Positions 16,214-25,388 of a DNA stretch of 64,000 nucleotides are shown piece by piece (position 1 is the first letter of the stretch; every line of letters starts with the position of its first letter). The stretch is from contig NZ_CP030073.1 of NCBI RefSeq assembly GCF_003261055.1, positions 682,001 through 746,000 on the forward strand, in the 5' to 3' direction. Source of the DNA: Streptomyces cadmiisoli. Lineage in GTDB: Bacteria > Actinomycetota > Actinomycetes > Streptomycetales > Streptomycetaceae. A program made the translations under genes and the position numbers. The notes beneath the pieces were generated by a model. The model saw only the letters and a list, made by a program, of their open reading frames with translations, had not been told where the DNA came from and did not search any database.

Positions 16214-18688
16214 CTACGATGGCCCGCCGCCGCTCGTACTGGGCAGGTCCTGTTCGGCCCAGACGACTTTGCCGCCGGACACCGATCGGGAGCCCCACCG
16301 GCGCGACAACTGGCCGACGAGAAGGAGGCCACGGCCGTTCTCGTCCGATGAGCCTGCACGTCGCGGACGTGGGGCACACGTGTCGGTGTCGAACACTTCG
16401 CAGGTCAGGACCCGGTGCCGTTTCAGGCGCACAGTGACCGGGCCGGAGCTGTGGCGGACGGCGTTGGTGACCAGCTCACTGACGATCAGCTTCGTGGAGT
16501 CGCCCAGATCGTCCAGGCCCCAGTCCGTCAGCTGACGGTCTGCGAGGTTGCGGGCGCGGCCGGCGGCGGACCGGTCGCAGGACAATGTCCAGGAGGCGAC
16601 CTTCGCCGGGTTCAGCACTCGGGTCCTGACGAGGAGCAGGGTGGCGTCGTCGTGCGACGTCTGCCGGGGAATACCGGCCGTCGCGCGCGTGCAGAGTTCT
16701 TCCAAGGACTGGCGTGGTTCTGCCAGGGCCGTGGCCAGGCGGTGCATTCCGTCCTCGATGTCGCCGCTGCGGGTTTCGATCAGGCCGTCGGTGTACAGGG
16801 CAAGCAGGCTTCCCTCGGGCAGTTCCAGTTCCACGGCCTCGAAAGGGTCGCCCAGTCCCGTACCCAAGGGGGGTCCGGAAGGAAGGTCCGGAAACGTGGC
16901 CTGTCCCTGCGGATCAATGATCGCGGGCGGGAGGTGGCCGGCACGGGCCATGGTGCACACGCGGGTGGCGGGGTCGTAGATGGCGTACAAGCAAGTGGCG
17001 CCAGCGGCCCCGGGGGCCCAGTCCGGGTCGTCGCAGTCCTCCTCGTCGGCCAGGCGCTGAACCGTGTCGTCGAGGTGAGCCAGCACTTCTTCGGGGGGCA
17101 GTTCCATGTCCGCGAGCGTGCGCACCGCGGTGCGCAGCGTGCCCATGGTCGCGGCAGCGTGGAGACCGTGCCCGACCACGTCGCCGACGACGAGTGCCAC
17201 CCGGGCGCCGGAGAGCGGAATGACGTCGAACCAGTCTCCCCCGACCCCGTGGTCCATGTCTGCCGGCAGGTAGCGCGACGCCGCCTCGACCGCCGTGCCG
17301 CCCGTCAACCGGCGCGGAAGCAGGTTGCGTTGCAGCGCGAGTGCGGCGGTGTGCTCGCGGACGTACTGCCGGGCGTTGTCCAGCGCCTGCGCGGCGCGAC
17401 CGACCAACTCTTCCGCCAGAAGAAGGTCGACCTCATCGAACGGCACCGGATTCTCGGTACGGACGAAGATCACCACGCCCAGCAGAGCGTGCCGCACGCG
17501 TACGGGCACGATCATCAGGGAGTGCATGCCGTTCTCCTGGAACCGCCGGGCCAGCGCCGGCCGCCGGTCGATCCACGGAGAGGAAGCAACGTCCAGGTTC
17601 CGCTCCAGCTGCGGCCTTCCGGTGCGCAGGACGGCGGCGAACGGTGAGTCGGGGGGCACAGGGACCGGTTCGCCGCGTGTCCACGCGGATTCCGGGACTC
17701 CTGGGTGGATCGAGGCCTGACCCGCCCGTCGGAAGACGGGGAGGCGCCCGGCCGTCGTACCGGGGTGGACCGGGGGGCCTTCGCCGATCTGGACCGACTG
17801 CTCCAGGTCCACGGAGACGTAGTCGGCGAACAGCGGCACAGCGAGGTCGGCCAGGGCTTGGCTGGCCCGCATCACGTCCAGGCTCCCACCGAGTCGTGTA
17901 CGGGCCTCGGAGACGGCGGTGAGGCACTCGCGCGTCCGCCGGCCCTCGGTGACGTCGGCGCTGATGACGCACACACCCAGCGGTTCCCCGTCGGCACCCT
18001 GGATGCAGTGGAACGATGCCGCGAAAGGATGCTGTCGACCCTGGCGCGTCGGCAGCCACGCACGGTACTCGTGCACCTTCGTGGAGCCACCGTGGAGGAC
18101 CTGACGCATCACCGACTCGAGCGCCTCGGCCTTGGCGCTCGGCAGTACGTCGGCCAGCCGTCGGCCCAGCCGTCGGTCACGGGGAATGCCGTCATGCTCC
18201 CCGATCACGTCGTTTACGAGGACACACCTCAGTTGCGGGTCACGGACGACGACTCCGATGGGTGCGTGGGCAAGGAGCGATCCCCGCACCGTTTCACTCA
18301 CCGCATCCCCGGAGAGCGACCCGGTGTCCGTCAAGGAAGCAAGCCACCGAGCCGTTCCGTCCCGGCCGTGCAGCATCGTGATTCTCAGGCTGACGTCGAC
18401 CATGCGGCCGTCCCGATGGCGCAGCGCCGTCGCACCCGGCCAGCCGTTCTCGACGCGGCACTGCTCGATGAAGGCCGACGTGGTCCGTGCATCGTGGAAA
18501 GACGGCAGTACGAGTCCGGCAGACCGGCCGACGACGTCCCCGGCGGAATACCCGACCAGCCGCTCAGCGGCCTGCGTCCAGCCGGTCACCGTCCCCTGTT
18601 CGTCGAGCAGCGCAAAGGCCGTGTCGCATATATCGAGCCTGTTCAGTTGTTCGCTAAATGTCACTTCACGGATGCTGACTGTCGTCAT
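16214..18688 (-). CDS. PAS-PAS-GAF-SpoIIE-HATPase stress regulator
   Basis: 824 residues from ATG 18686-18688. Domain order: PAS 1 (about 15-135; DICDTAFALLDEQGTVTGWT), PAS 2 (about 140-265), GAF (about 270-440), SpoIIE-type PP2C phosphatase (about 470-690; DHGVGGDWFDVIPLSGARVA, LALYTDGLIETRSGDIEDG, DDATLLLVRT), and a C-terminal RsbW-type HATPase (about 700-820; KLIVSELVTNAVRHSSGPVT, NGRGLLLVGQLSRRWG). The phosphatase end would dephosphorylate an anti-sigma antagonist while the HATPase acts as a kinase or anti-sigma module, so one protein can perform both halves of partner switching. The metal-binding aspartates of the phosphatase are present. It is apparently monocistronic and unlinked to a dedicated sigma factor. 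Confidence 0.92.
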   Translation of the reverse strand: MTTVSIREVTFSEQLNRLDICDTAFALLDEQGTVTGWTQAAERLVGYSAGDVVGRSAGLVLPSFHDARTTSAFIEQCRVENGWPGATALRHRDGRMVDVSLRITMLHGRDGTARWLASLTDTGSLSGDAVSETVRGSLLAHAPIGVVVRDPQLRCVLVNDVIGEHDGIPRDRRLGRRLADVLPSAKAEALESVMRQVLHGGSTKVHEYRAWLPTRQGRQHPFAASFHCIQGADGEPLGVCVISADVTEGRRTRECLTAVSEARTRLGGSLDVMRASQALADLAVPLFADYVSVDLEQSVQIGEGPPVHPGTTAGRLPVFRRAGQASIHPGVPESAWTRGEPVPVPPDSPFAAVLRTGRPQLERNLDVASSPWIDRRPALARRFQENGMHSLMIVPVRVRHALLGVVIFVRTENPVPFDEVDLLLAEELVGRAAQALDNARQYVREHTAALALQRNLLPRRLTGGTAVEAASRYLPADMDHGVGGDWFDVIPLSGARVALVVGDVVGHGLHAAATMGTLRTAVRTLADMELPPEEVLAHLDDTVQRLADEEDCDDPDWAPGAAGATCLYAIYDPATRVCTMARAGHLPPAIIDPQGQATFPDLPSGPPLGTGLGDPFEAVELELPEGSLLALYTDGLIETRSGDIEDGMHRLATALAEPRQSLEELCTRATAGIPRQTSHDDATLLLVRTRVLNPAKVASWTLSCDRSAAGRARNLADRQLTDWGLDDLGDSTKLIVSELVTNAVRHSSGPVTVRLKRHRVLTCEVFDTDTCAPRPRRAGSSDENGRGLLLVGQLSRRWGSRSVSGGKVVWAEQDLPSTSGGGPS

Positions 18689-19039
18689 CGAGAGAATGTC
18701 CTTACGTCACCTGGGGCGCGACAGGTCCACTTTCACCCCATTTAGTTGAACGACAAACTAGATCTCCCGTCTGTGACAGCGAAGCGAAGGTGACTGAGAG
18801 CAACTGCTCGGCCTCGGAACGCGGTCAGGCCATGGGCGGTGCCGCAGGCGCTCGTACGCCGGCCGCTCCGCCTCCACCCGTCTCGCTTCTCCTCATCCCT
18901 CCGGATGACCTTCCCTGAAGCATCCGGGGCGGTGCTCATCGATTCGGCGGAGGACGCATATCGGACCGTCTGCTGAGGAAACGCAGCGCTCGTCCGGACA
19001 CGCTGAAGTCGGTTCGCTTCAGCCGAAAGGAAGTTTCCC
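18689..19039. other. Divergent intergenic region
   Basis: Separates the SpoIIE regulator from the first serine hydrolase. It carries both promoters and one AT-rich near-palindrome listed separately; no gene is supported. Confidence 0.5.
18743..18760. promoter_or_regulatory. Near-palindromic operator candidate
   Basis: The 18-bp sequence TAGTTGAACGACAAACTA has 5-bp outer arms TAGTT/AACTA with an inner TTG/CAA pair offset by one base. It stands out as AT-rich and lies about 55 bp upstream of the SpoIIE regulator start. The spacing and size suit a MarR- or TetR-type repressor site or a promoter element. No regulator of that type is seen nearby. Confidence 0.3.
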
Positions 19040-20260
19040 ATGCGCTTTTCCTCCCTGGTCACGGTCGTCGTGGCCTCCGCCGCTCTGGCCGCGCCCCTGA
19101 CCGCACCGGCCACCGCATCTCCCGCTGGTCCGCCGGTCGCTGTTACGGAGAAGGCCGGGCTCGGTGATCCTGATCACGGCCGGGAACGTGCCAGGTACGG
19201 CGGCCGGGGCCGCGAACTAGCCGACGCTCGGCTGCAAAGCGTGCTGGACGAAGTGGTGGCGTCGGGTGCCGTCGGTGTCGTCGCCGAGGTCCGGGACGCG
19301 GATGGTGTGTGGAAGGGCCGTAGCGGCCTGGGTGACATCGGCCGGGCGCAGCCGCCGCGGACCGACGGTCGATTCCGCGCCGGGAGCGTGACCAAGTCCT
19401 TCGTGGCCACGACGGTGCTCCAACTCGTCGCGGAGGGCAGGCTGCGCTTGGACGAACCGGTCGAGCGGCACCTTCCAGGTCGGGTGCCGGACGGTGAGCG
19501 GATCACCGTACGGCACCTGCTTGGCCACCGGAGCGGGCTGTTCGACTACACGGACGGCATGTGGCCCGGTGGCCTTGTGGAGATGCACGACACGCGGTTC
19601 AGGCGCCTCGCTCCGCACGAACTGGTGGCGGAGGCCAACCGGCACGAGCCGGGCTTCGCAGCGGGCACCGCCGGGCGCTACTCGAACACCAATTACGTAC
19701 TTCTCGGCATGCTGATCCAGAAGATAACGGGCAATCCGGCCGAGCAGGAGATGATGCAGCGCATCGTCAGGCCGCTCGGCCTGCGCGGAACGTCCTTCCC
19801 GGGTGCCTCGACCGGGATACCCGGCCCGAACGCCCGCGCCTATGTCCGGCTCCAGGGACCTGACTCCGGGTACACCGACATGACGAAGTCCGACATGTCA
19901 TGGGCGTGGACAGCCGGTGCGCTGATCTCGACGACGCGCGACCTGAACACCTTCTACAAGGCACTGATCGACGGAAAGCTGCTGTCCGCCGAGATGCTGG
20001 CGCAGATGAAGGACGCGCGGAAACTGGAGGACGGAGGGCTGTACGGGCTCGGCATGACGCGACTCGACAGCCCAGCGTTCGGCACTGCCTACGGTCATAC
20101 GGGCAACACACCAGGCTTCACGACGCAGAGCTACACGCTCGGCGACGGGAGTCGGCAGGTCACACTGTCCATCAACTCCATGCCGGCCACCAAGGAAGAG
20201 ATGCAGAAGACCACCGAGGCCGCGACGGCTCTGCTCGGCATAGGCACGAAGGCACGATAG
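19040..20260 (+). CDS. Exported serine hydrolase (beta-lactamase/DD-peptidase fold)
   Basis: 406 residues with a Sec signal peptide (about residues 1-27, ending ...TAPATASPA). The AAGGAAG ribosome-binding site fits the ATG. The active-site set of class C/DD-carboxypeptidase-type enzymes is complete: SxxK in GSVTKSF, Y-x-N in RYSNTNYVLLG, and HTG in AYGHTGNTPGF. Likely roles are D-alanyl-D-alanine carboxypeptidase, esterase or beta-lactam hydrolysis outside the cell; sequence alone does not decide. A paralogue lies at 23263-24492, with a channel and a transporter between them. Confidence 0.9.
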   Translation: MRFSSLVTVVVASAALAAPLTAPATASPAGPPVAVTEKAGLGDPDHGRERARYGGRGRELADARLQSVLDEVVASGAVGVVAEVRDADGVWKGRSGLGDIGRAQPPRTDGRFRAGSVTKSFVATTVLQLVAEGRLRLDEPVERHLPGRVPDGERITVRHLLGHRSGLFDYTDGMWPGGLVEMHDTRFRRLAPHELVAEANRHEPGFAAGTAGRYSNTNYVLLGMLIQKITGNPAEQEMMQRIVRPLGLRGTSFPGASTGIPGPNARAYVRLQGPDSGYTDMTKSDMSWAWTAGALISTTRDLNTFYKALIDGKLLSAEMLAQMKDARKLEDGGLYGLGMTRLDSPAFGTAYGHTGNTPGFTTQSYTLGDGSRQVTLSINSMPATKEEMQKTTEAATALLGIGTKAR

Positions 20261-20325
20261 GACGCCGTCGCCGCGCCCTGCGCGTACTGTGACCCGCAAA
20301 CAGTTTGCTTGACTCGGCTGTGGGG

Positions 20326-21129
20326 TCACGAGCCGGACCTGCCGGGACGTGCACGTGCGGGTAGTGCGGATGCCGTCGTCCCGACCACGACTGCGGCGAC
20401 CAGTGGGCCGACGACATAAGGCCACAGCCTGCCGTCTCCCCCATCCATCAACCAGGGCCCGAACTGGCGGGCAGGGTTGAGACTTCCGCCCGAGACGTCC
20501 GCGGTCAGGACGATCAGCGCGGCCAGCAGCGCGCCCACGATCGGGCCTGTGAGATGAGAGGGCTCGTCGCTGCGGGCCAGCACAACGACCACGGCCAACA
20601 GCACGCCGGTGCCGATCGCTTCCACCAGCGTGGGCACGAAGCCGGGCGTACCAGGGGGTGCGCTGAGCAGTGCATGGTTCACATCGGGATGGGCGAGGGA
20701 GTCTCCGGTGACGAGCCGGCCGACCGCGGTACCGAGGAAGGATCCCGCGAGTTGGGCGGCGATGTAGGCGGGCACGTCCCTGCCCGAAAGCCGGCGCGCT
20801 GACCAGAGGGCGAGGGTGACGGCCGGGTTCATGTGCGCGCCGCTCAACCGGCCGAGGGGCGAGGCGATGAGCGCCGCCACGACGGCTCCACTGACGACGG
20901 CGCCGACGAGAAGGCGGGTGTCGTCGGAAGGCAGGCGATCGTGCAGTGGCGAGCCGGGGTGGAAGACATGGCAGAAGAGCACGGTCACCGCCAGGAGCAT
21001 CAGGGCCGTCGCGGCAAGTTCCGCTCCCCATCGGGCCGTCGGACGTACTGCTGTGGCGTGTCCGGGAGGGGTGGCGGGCCCCGAAGGTGGAAACGGGACC
21101 GGCCGGTGCGTCGAAGACAGGGTGTTCAC
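20326..21129 (-). CDS. MIP/aquaporin-family channel
   Basis: About 267 residues from a GTG (21127-21129) with GAGGGG upstream; the frame is open upstream but arginine-rich and unlikely to be coding. Both NPA boxes are present: LSGAHMNPAVTLALW and SGGSLNPARQFGP. Six membrane helices can be drawn (for example AELAATALMLLAVTVLF, LVGAVVSGAVVAALIAS, TLVEAIGTGVLLAVVVVL, WPYVVGPLVAAVVVG). The family passes water, glycerol or small neutral solutes. It converges with the first serine hydrolase, with 65 bp between. Confidence 0.9.
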   Translation of the reverse strand: MNTLSSTHRPVPFPPSGPATPPGHATAVRPTARWGAELAATALMLLAVTVLFCHVFHPGSPLHDRLPSDDTRLLVGAVVSGAVVAALIASPLGRLSGAHMNPAVTLALWSARRLSGRDVPAYIAAQLAGSFLGTAVGRLVTGDSLAHPDVNHALLSAPPGTPGFVPTLVEAIGTGVLLAVVVVLARSDEPSHLTGPIVGALLAALIVLTADVSGGSLNPARQFGPWLMDGGDGRLWPYVVGPLVAAVVVGTTASALPARARPGRSGS

Positions 21130-21483
21130 GGCCGGGCTTCCCCTCTGTGGCAGTCCGTGGAGGTGCGATACATCGAGGAGAACCACGCGTGGTGCGCCGT
21201 ACGTGGCCGGTGACCGGGACATCAGGCCCTCGATCCCGGACACGTTCGCGCGCAAGTGGCCGATCGGGCGTCCGAGGCGGGGCCCGCCACCCGCTCTCGT
21301 GCCTGCGCATTCCGGCGAACCGGCAGGCGGGGCGCATGTCCGGATCGGAGGGCCACATGTCCCGGACGACAGCCATGAAGGGGGCGTCGCACCCGGTTGA
21401 GTCGGGAGTCCGGCCCACCCGGGTCTGAGCAGGGGCTGCAACCGCGGCCCCGGGCATCGTTCGAGTTCACCGAGGAAGAAGCG

Positions 21484-22740
21484 ATGAACACGTTGGGAGC
21501 GGGCACGGTCCGCCCGCGTTCGGAGTACATGACCGCGCTGGGGCTGGCCGCGGGGCCGGTCGTCGCGCTGGGCTTCACACGGTTCGCGTATGCGCTGCTG
21601 CTGCCGTCCATGCGGTCCGAACTGGACTGGTCCTACGCGGCCGCCGGCGGTCTGAACACCGCGAACGCGCTGGGATACATCATCGGCGCGGGCAGCGCGG
21701 CCTGGTGGTCCCGACGCCTGGGTGCCGGCCGCAGCTTCGTCTGGGGCATGATCATCAGTGCCGTGGCACTGCTCGCCTCCGGGCTGACCGATGACTTCAC
21801 CGCTCTGTCCGTACTGCGCTTCGTCGGCGGACTGTCCACGGCCGTCACGTTCGTCGTGGGCTCCGCGCTGGCCTCACGCGTGCGCACCGGTGGCCGCCAG
21901 CAGCGTTCGGCAGCTCTGGTCGGTGTGTACATGGCCGGTGTCGGCATCGGTGTCGTTCTCTCCGGCCTTGTCGTCCCGGCTGCACTGACCGCATGGGGTG
22001 CGTCCGGCTGGCAGGCCGGCTGGCTGCTGCTGGGTCTGCTGGCACTGCTCGCCGTCGGCCCTGCCACATGGGCGGCCAAGGGTGTGCCGTCGGCTCCGCC
22101 GGCCGCTGCCGCTCAGGGCTCTGCCGGTCTGAGCCGGATGGCACCGTCGTTCGCCTGGTACGTCTTGTTCGGCGCCGGCTACGTCTCGTACATGACGTTC
22201 GTGATCGCGTTGCTGCGGGAGCAGGGTCTGGGCACGTGGAGCACCGCCGGCTTCTTCATCGTGCTCGGCGCCGCCAGTGCGCTGGCCACCCTGCTGGTGT
22301 GGGGCAGAGTCATCGGGCGGCTGCACGGCGGCCGTGCTCCGGCACTCGTCTCGGCCATCGTCCTGGTGGGCGTGCTGCCGGTCCTGCTGTCCGACGGGCC
22401 TGCCGCAGCCATCGTGTCCGCCGTGATCTTCGGCACGGGCTTCATGGCCGGACCCACCGCGGTCACCGTGCTGGCGCGGCGCATGCTGCCCCAGCACGCC
22501 TGGACTTCCGGCATCGCCTGGCTGACCGTCGCGTTCAGCGTCGGCCAGGCCATCGGCCCGCTGCTGTCGGGTGCCCTGTCCGACTCCGAGGGCGGCATCG
22601 CCAAGGGACTGTGGCTGTCGGTGGCCCTCCTGGCCGTCTCGGCCGCTGTCGCGCTCTTCCAGCGCGAGCGCCCGGCCGTGGCGCCGGCCGTGCCGGCCTC
22701 TGCACCGGCCGCGGAACCGGCCCCCGTCGACCAGAAGTAG
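21484..22740 (+). CDS. YbfB/YjiJ-family MFS transporter
   Basis: 418 residues from ATG 21484, with GAGGAAGAA just upstream; the frame extends to 21397 but without a better start. Twelve hydrophobic segments are seen, with the family-typical opening LGFTRFAYALLLPSMRSEL, and GGLNTANALGYIIGAGSAAW in helix 2. The C-terminal tail (PAVAPAVPASAPAAEPAPVD) is an alanine/proline repeat. Substrate unknown. The internally deleted OsmC gene follows after 15 bp with its own strong ribosome-binding site, so the two are probably one operon. Confidence 0.88.
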   Translation: MNTLGAGTVRPRSEYMTALGLAAGPVVALGFTRFAYALLLPSMRSELDWSYAAAGGLNTANALGYIIGAGSAAWWSRRLGAGRSFVWGMIISAVALLASGLTDDFTALSVLRFVGGLSTAVTFVVGSALASRVRTGGRQQRSAALVGVYMAGVGIGVVLSGLVVPAALTAWGASGWQAGWLLLGLLALLAVGPATWAAKGVPSAPPAAAAQGSAGLSRMAPSFAWYVLFGAGYVSYMTFVIALLREQGLGTWSTAGFFIVLGAASALATLLVWGRVIGRLHGGRAPALVSAIVLVGVLPVLLSDGPAAAIVSAVIFGTGFMAGPTAVTVLARRMLPQHAWTSGIAWLTVAFSVGQAIGPLLSGALSDSEGGIAKGLWLSVALLAVSAAVALFQRERPAVAPAVPASAPAAEPAPVDQK

Positions 22741-22755
22741 CCGAGGAGGTACGTC

Positions 22756-22965
22756 ATGTCCGGGCGGACCGTCGCTGTCCGCGAGAGTGGGCGCATCGCC
22801 CGGTCGACCGGCATCGGCCCTCATCGGCTGACCGCCGACGAGCCCGACGCGATCGGCTCGGACAGCGGCCCCACACCAGTGGAACTGCTCCTGGCCGCCG
22901 AGCAGATCTGCCGGCTCGCCACCATCGCCGCGCGGTGCCCTGTGCAGCGCATGCGCAGCGACTAG
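22756..22965 (+). CDS. OsmC-family protein with internal deletion
   Basis: 69 residues after a strong GAGGAGGT site. The N-terminal part matches the start of OsmC/Ohr-like peroxidase family proteins (GPHRLTADEPDAIGSDSG then PTPVELLLAA). It then jumps directly to AEQICRLATIAARCPVQRM, which corresponds to the family's C-terminal helix with the conserved C-P-V-H/Q. About 70 middle residues, including the first active-site cysteine region, are missing, yet the reading frame is kept. The product cannot be a functional peroxidase as such. It may be a pseudogene still translated, or a retained small protein. Confidence 0.65.
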   Translation: MSGRTVAVRESGRIARSTGIGPHRLTADEPDAIGSDSGPTPVELLLAAEQICRLATIAARCPVQRMRSD

Positions 22966-23262
22966 GTGCCGGTGCACACCCGTACCACTGCTCGCCGAGC
23001 CGCGCCTTCCGCGGCCGCGGCGTGCAGAACTACCGGGGGTACGGCGGCGCAGCACGCCGCCAGGCGGCCCGGCCCGCACCGGGGCGGGTCTGCCTCATCA
23101 CGGTGCGCCGGGAGACAGGGCGGTGAGGCCACGCTCTCTCATTCCTGTGGCCGATACCGGAAACCGCTCCCACGGCTGAGGGCCGGGCGGCAGCACGGCA
23201 CAACTATGGAAGCAGGACCGGGACGGCCACAAGGGCCGTCCCGCACGTTGAAAGGGCGCAGC

Positions 23263-24492
23263 ATGCCTCACAGTTCATGGACCGGCAGCGGCCGGACCGC
23301 GACCCGGCGTCGCACGGCCGGTGCGATCGGAACCGTCCTGGCCATCGGCGGAATTCTGGCGGCCGGCCCCGGGGCGCACGCCGTCTCCGGCGACCACAAG
23401 GAGGCAGGAAAGCCCGGACAGTCCGAACCGGTCATGCGGAACCTGACCCCGAAGGTACGCGCCCAGCTCGACAGGGCCGTCACAGATGTCCTCAGGACCA
23501 CGAACACACCTGGTGTGACGGTGGGCCTGTGGGCGCCGGGGAAGGGCAGCTATGTGCGGGCCTTCGGCACTGCCGACAAGGCGACGAACGCACCGATGTC
23601 CCCCAGGTTCAACATGCGCATCGGCAGTGTCACCAAGACCTTCACGGTCACCGCGCTGTTGCGTCTGGTCGACCAGAAGCGGCTGCGCCTCGACGACCCT
23701 GTCTCGCAGTACGTTCCGGGCGTGCCGCAGGGCAACCGCATCACCCTGCGGCATCTCGCCGAAATGCGCAGCGGCCTGGCCGAGTTCATGCACGACCCGG
23801 ACTTCGGCAAGGCCTTCCTGGCGGACCCGCACCGGCAGTTCAGCAGGGCAGAACTGCTTGCATACTCCTTCAAGCACCCGGTCGGCTTCACTCCGGGCAG
23901 TAAGTTCCAGTACAGCAACACCAACACGCATCTGCTGGCCATGGTGGTGGAGAAAGTGACCGGTCAGCGGTTCGATGACCACGTGGCACGGCACGTGGTG
24001 AGAGCAGCTCGTCTGAAGGACACGTTCATGCCGGAGGGAGCCGAGTTCCCGGCGCCGCGTGCCCACGGGTACACCGACCAGACAGCGGACGGCTCCGTGG
24101 CGGACGCCACGGACTGGAGTCCCTCGGCGGGCGGCCCGTCCGGGGCGATGATTTCGGACCTGGACGACCTGCGGTCCTGGGCGTCCACGCTCGCGAAGGG
24201 AACACTGCTCTCCGCCGCGACGCAGGCCGAGCGGATGAAAACCAAGCCGGCGGGCCCGGAGGGCGTCGGCTACGGCCTCGGGTTGTTCGACAACCACGGT
24301 TGGATTGGACACAACGGCTCGCTGCCCGGCTACCAGACAGTGATGGTCCACCTCCCTCGGGCGAAGGCCACCCTGGTGGTGCACACCACCAGCGACATCG
24401 CCTACAAGGGCGAGTCACTGAGCACGAAGTTCGCCGAAGCTGTCACCCGCACGGTGACCCCGAAGAACGTCTACGACATCAAGGCACCGTAG
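23263..24492 (+). CDS. Exported serine hydrolase (beta-lactamase/DD-peptidase fold)
   Basis: 409 residues from ATG 23263; the frame is open 297 bp further upstream but that part is not coding-like. A twin-basic signal peptide (TRRRTAGAIGTVLAIGGILA) ends near residue 40. Motifs are SxxK in GSVTKTF, Y-x-N in FQYSNTNTHLLA, and HNG in WIGHNGSLPGYQT. It is a paralogue of the 19-20 kb enzyme with the same likely range of activities on cell-wall peptides or esters. A perfect 16-bp hairpin follows 16 bp after the stop. Confidence 0.9.
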   Translation: MPHSSWTGSGRTATRRRTAGAIGTVLAIGGILAAGPGAHAVSGDHKEAGKPGQSEPVMRNLTPKVRAQLDRAVTDVLRTTNTPGVTVGLWAPGKGSYVRAFGTADKATNAPMSPRFNMRIGSVTKTFTVTALLRLVDQKRLRLDDPVSQYVPGVPQGNRITLRHLAEMRSGLAEFMHDPDFGKAFLADPHRQFSRAELLAYSFKHPVGFTPGSKFQYSNTNTHLLAMVVEKVTGQRFDDHVARHVVRAARLKDTFMPEGAEFPAPRAHGYTDQTADGSVADATDWSPSAGGPSGAMISDLDDLRSWASTLAKGTLLSAATQAERMKTKPAGPEGVGYGLGLFDNHGWIGHNGSLPGYQTVMVHLPRAKATLVVHTTSDIAYKGESLSTKFAEAVTRTVTPKNVYDIKAP

Positions 24493-24507
24493 CCACCCCA
24501 CGCAGCG

Positions 24508-24542
24508 GATGTGCCCGGCCCACACGGTGGGCCGGGCACATC
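24508..24542 (+). terminator. Perfect hairpin terminator
   Basis: A 16-bp arm beginning GATGTGCCCGG (24508-24523) is followed by an ACG loop and the exact complement (24527-24542). It lies directly after the second serine hydrolase and before the convergent response regulator gene. Confidence 0.85.
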
Positions 24543-24716
24543 ACTTCGTCCAGGCTCCGACCGACGTCACTTCAGGCCATCGGCCCACTCAGCGGACTGG
24601 TCGACGTAGTTGGCCGCCTCGTCCCGGTCCCGAACCCGTGGGGTCGCGAACGGCCGGTGGAGGAGTGGCGGTGGACCGTGGCCTTCGATCCGTCAACGGG
24701 CCCTGGCAAGGCCGGG

Positions 24717-25388
24717 TCACTGGCCGGCGGCGGGGCGGACCAGCCCGGTGTCGTACGCGAGGATCACTGCCTGGACTCGGTCCCTGAGCGCGTACTTCTC
24801 GAGGATGTGGGCGACATGCGTCTTCACGGTCGCCTCGCTGACGTGCAGGTCCTGCGCGATCTCGGCGTTGGACAGGCCGCGGGTCAGCGCGCGCAGGACG
24901 TCCAGTTCACGGGCGGTGAGTGCGTCCAGGCTCCGCGGGACGGCGGGCGGGGTCTGGTCGGCGAGGCGGCTGAAGCGGTCCAGCAGTCTGCGGGTGACCC
25001 GCGGGGAGATCACCGCGTCGCCTTCGGCAACCGTGCGAATCGCCGCCACCAGGGAGTCGGCGGGGCCGTCCTTGACGAGGAACCCGCTGGCGCCGGCCCG
25101 GAGGGCGTCGTGGACGTGCTCGTCGAGGTCGAAGGTGGTGAGGATGATGACGCGGCTGGCTGAGCCCGATTCGGCGATGTGCCGCGTCGCATCGACACCG
25201 TCCATGTGGGGCATGCGGATGTCCATGAGCACGACATCGGGCTGGAGAGTGCGGGTGCCCTCGACCCCCGCCTGACCGTCCCCCGCCTCTCCGACGACGG
25301 TGATGTCGGGTTCCGCTTCGAGGATGAGCCGGAAACCGGTCCGGATCATGGGCTGGTCGTCGACCAGCAGTACACGGATCGCCGTCAT
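24717..25388 (-). CDS. NarL/LuxR-type response regulator
   Basis: 223 residues; ATG at 25386-25388 with GGAGGAG upstream. Receiver domain about residues 4-120 with the acidic pair D10/D11, phospho-acceptor D56 in DVVLMDIRMPHMDG and the lysine of GFLVKDG. LuxR-type HTH about 155-215 (LTARELDVLRALTRGLSNAE, DLHVSEATVKTHVAHILEKY). Its start overlaps the kinase stop codon (ATGA), so the pair is translationally coupled. The likely target is the ABC exporter operon divergent to the kinase, an arrangement common in actinobacteria. Confidence 0.95.
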   Translation of the reverse strand: MTAIRVLLVDDQPMIRTGFRLILEAEPDITVVGEAGDGQAGVEGTRTLQPDVVLMDIRMPHMDGVDATRHIAESGSASRVIILTTFDLDEHVHDALRAGASGFLVKDGPADSLVAAIRTVAEGDAVISPRVTRRLLDRFSRLADQTPPAVPRSLDALTARELDVLRALTRGLSNAEIAQDLHVSEATVKTHVAHILEKYALRDRVQAVILAYDTGLVRPAAGQ

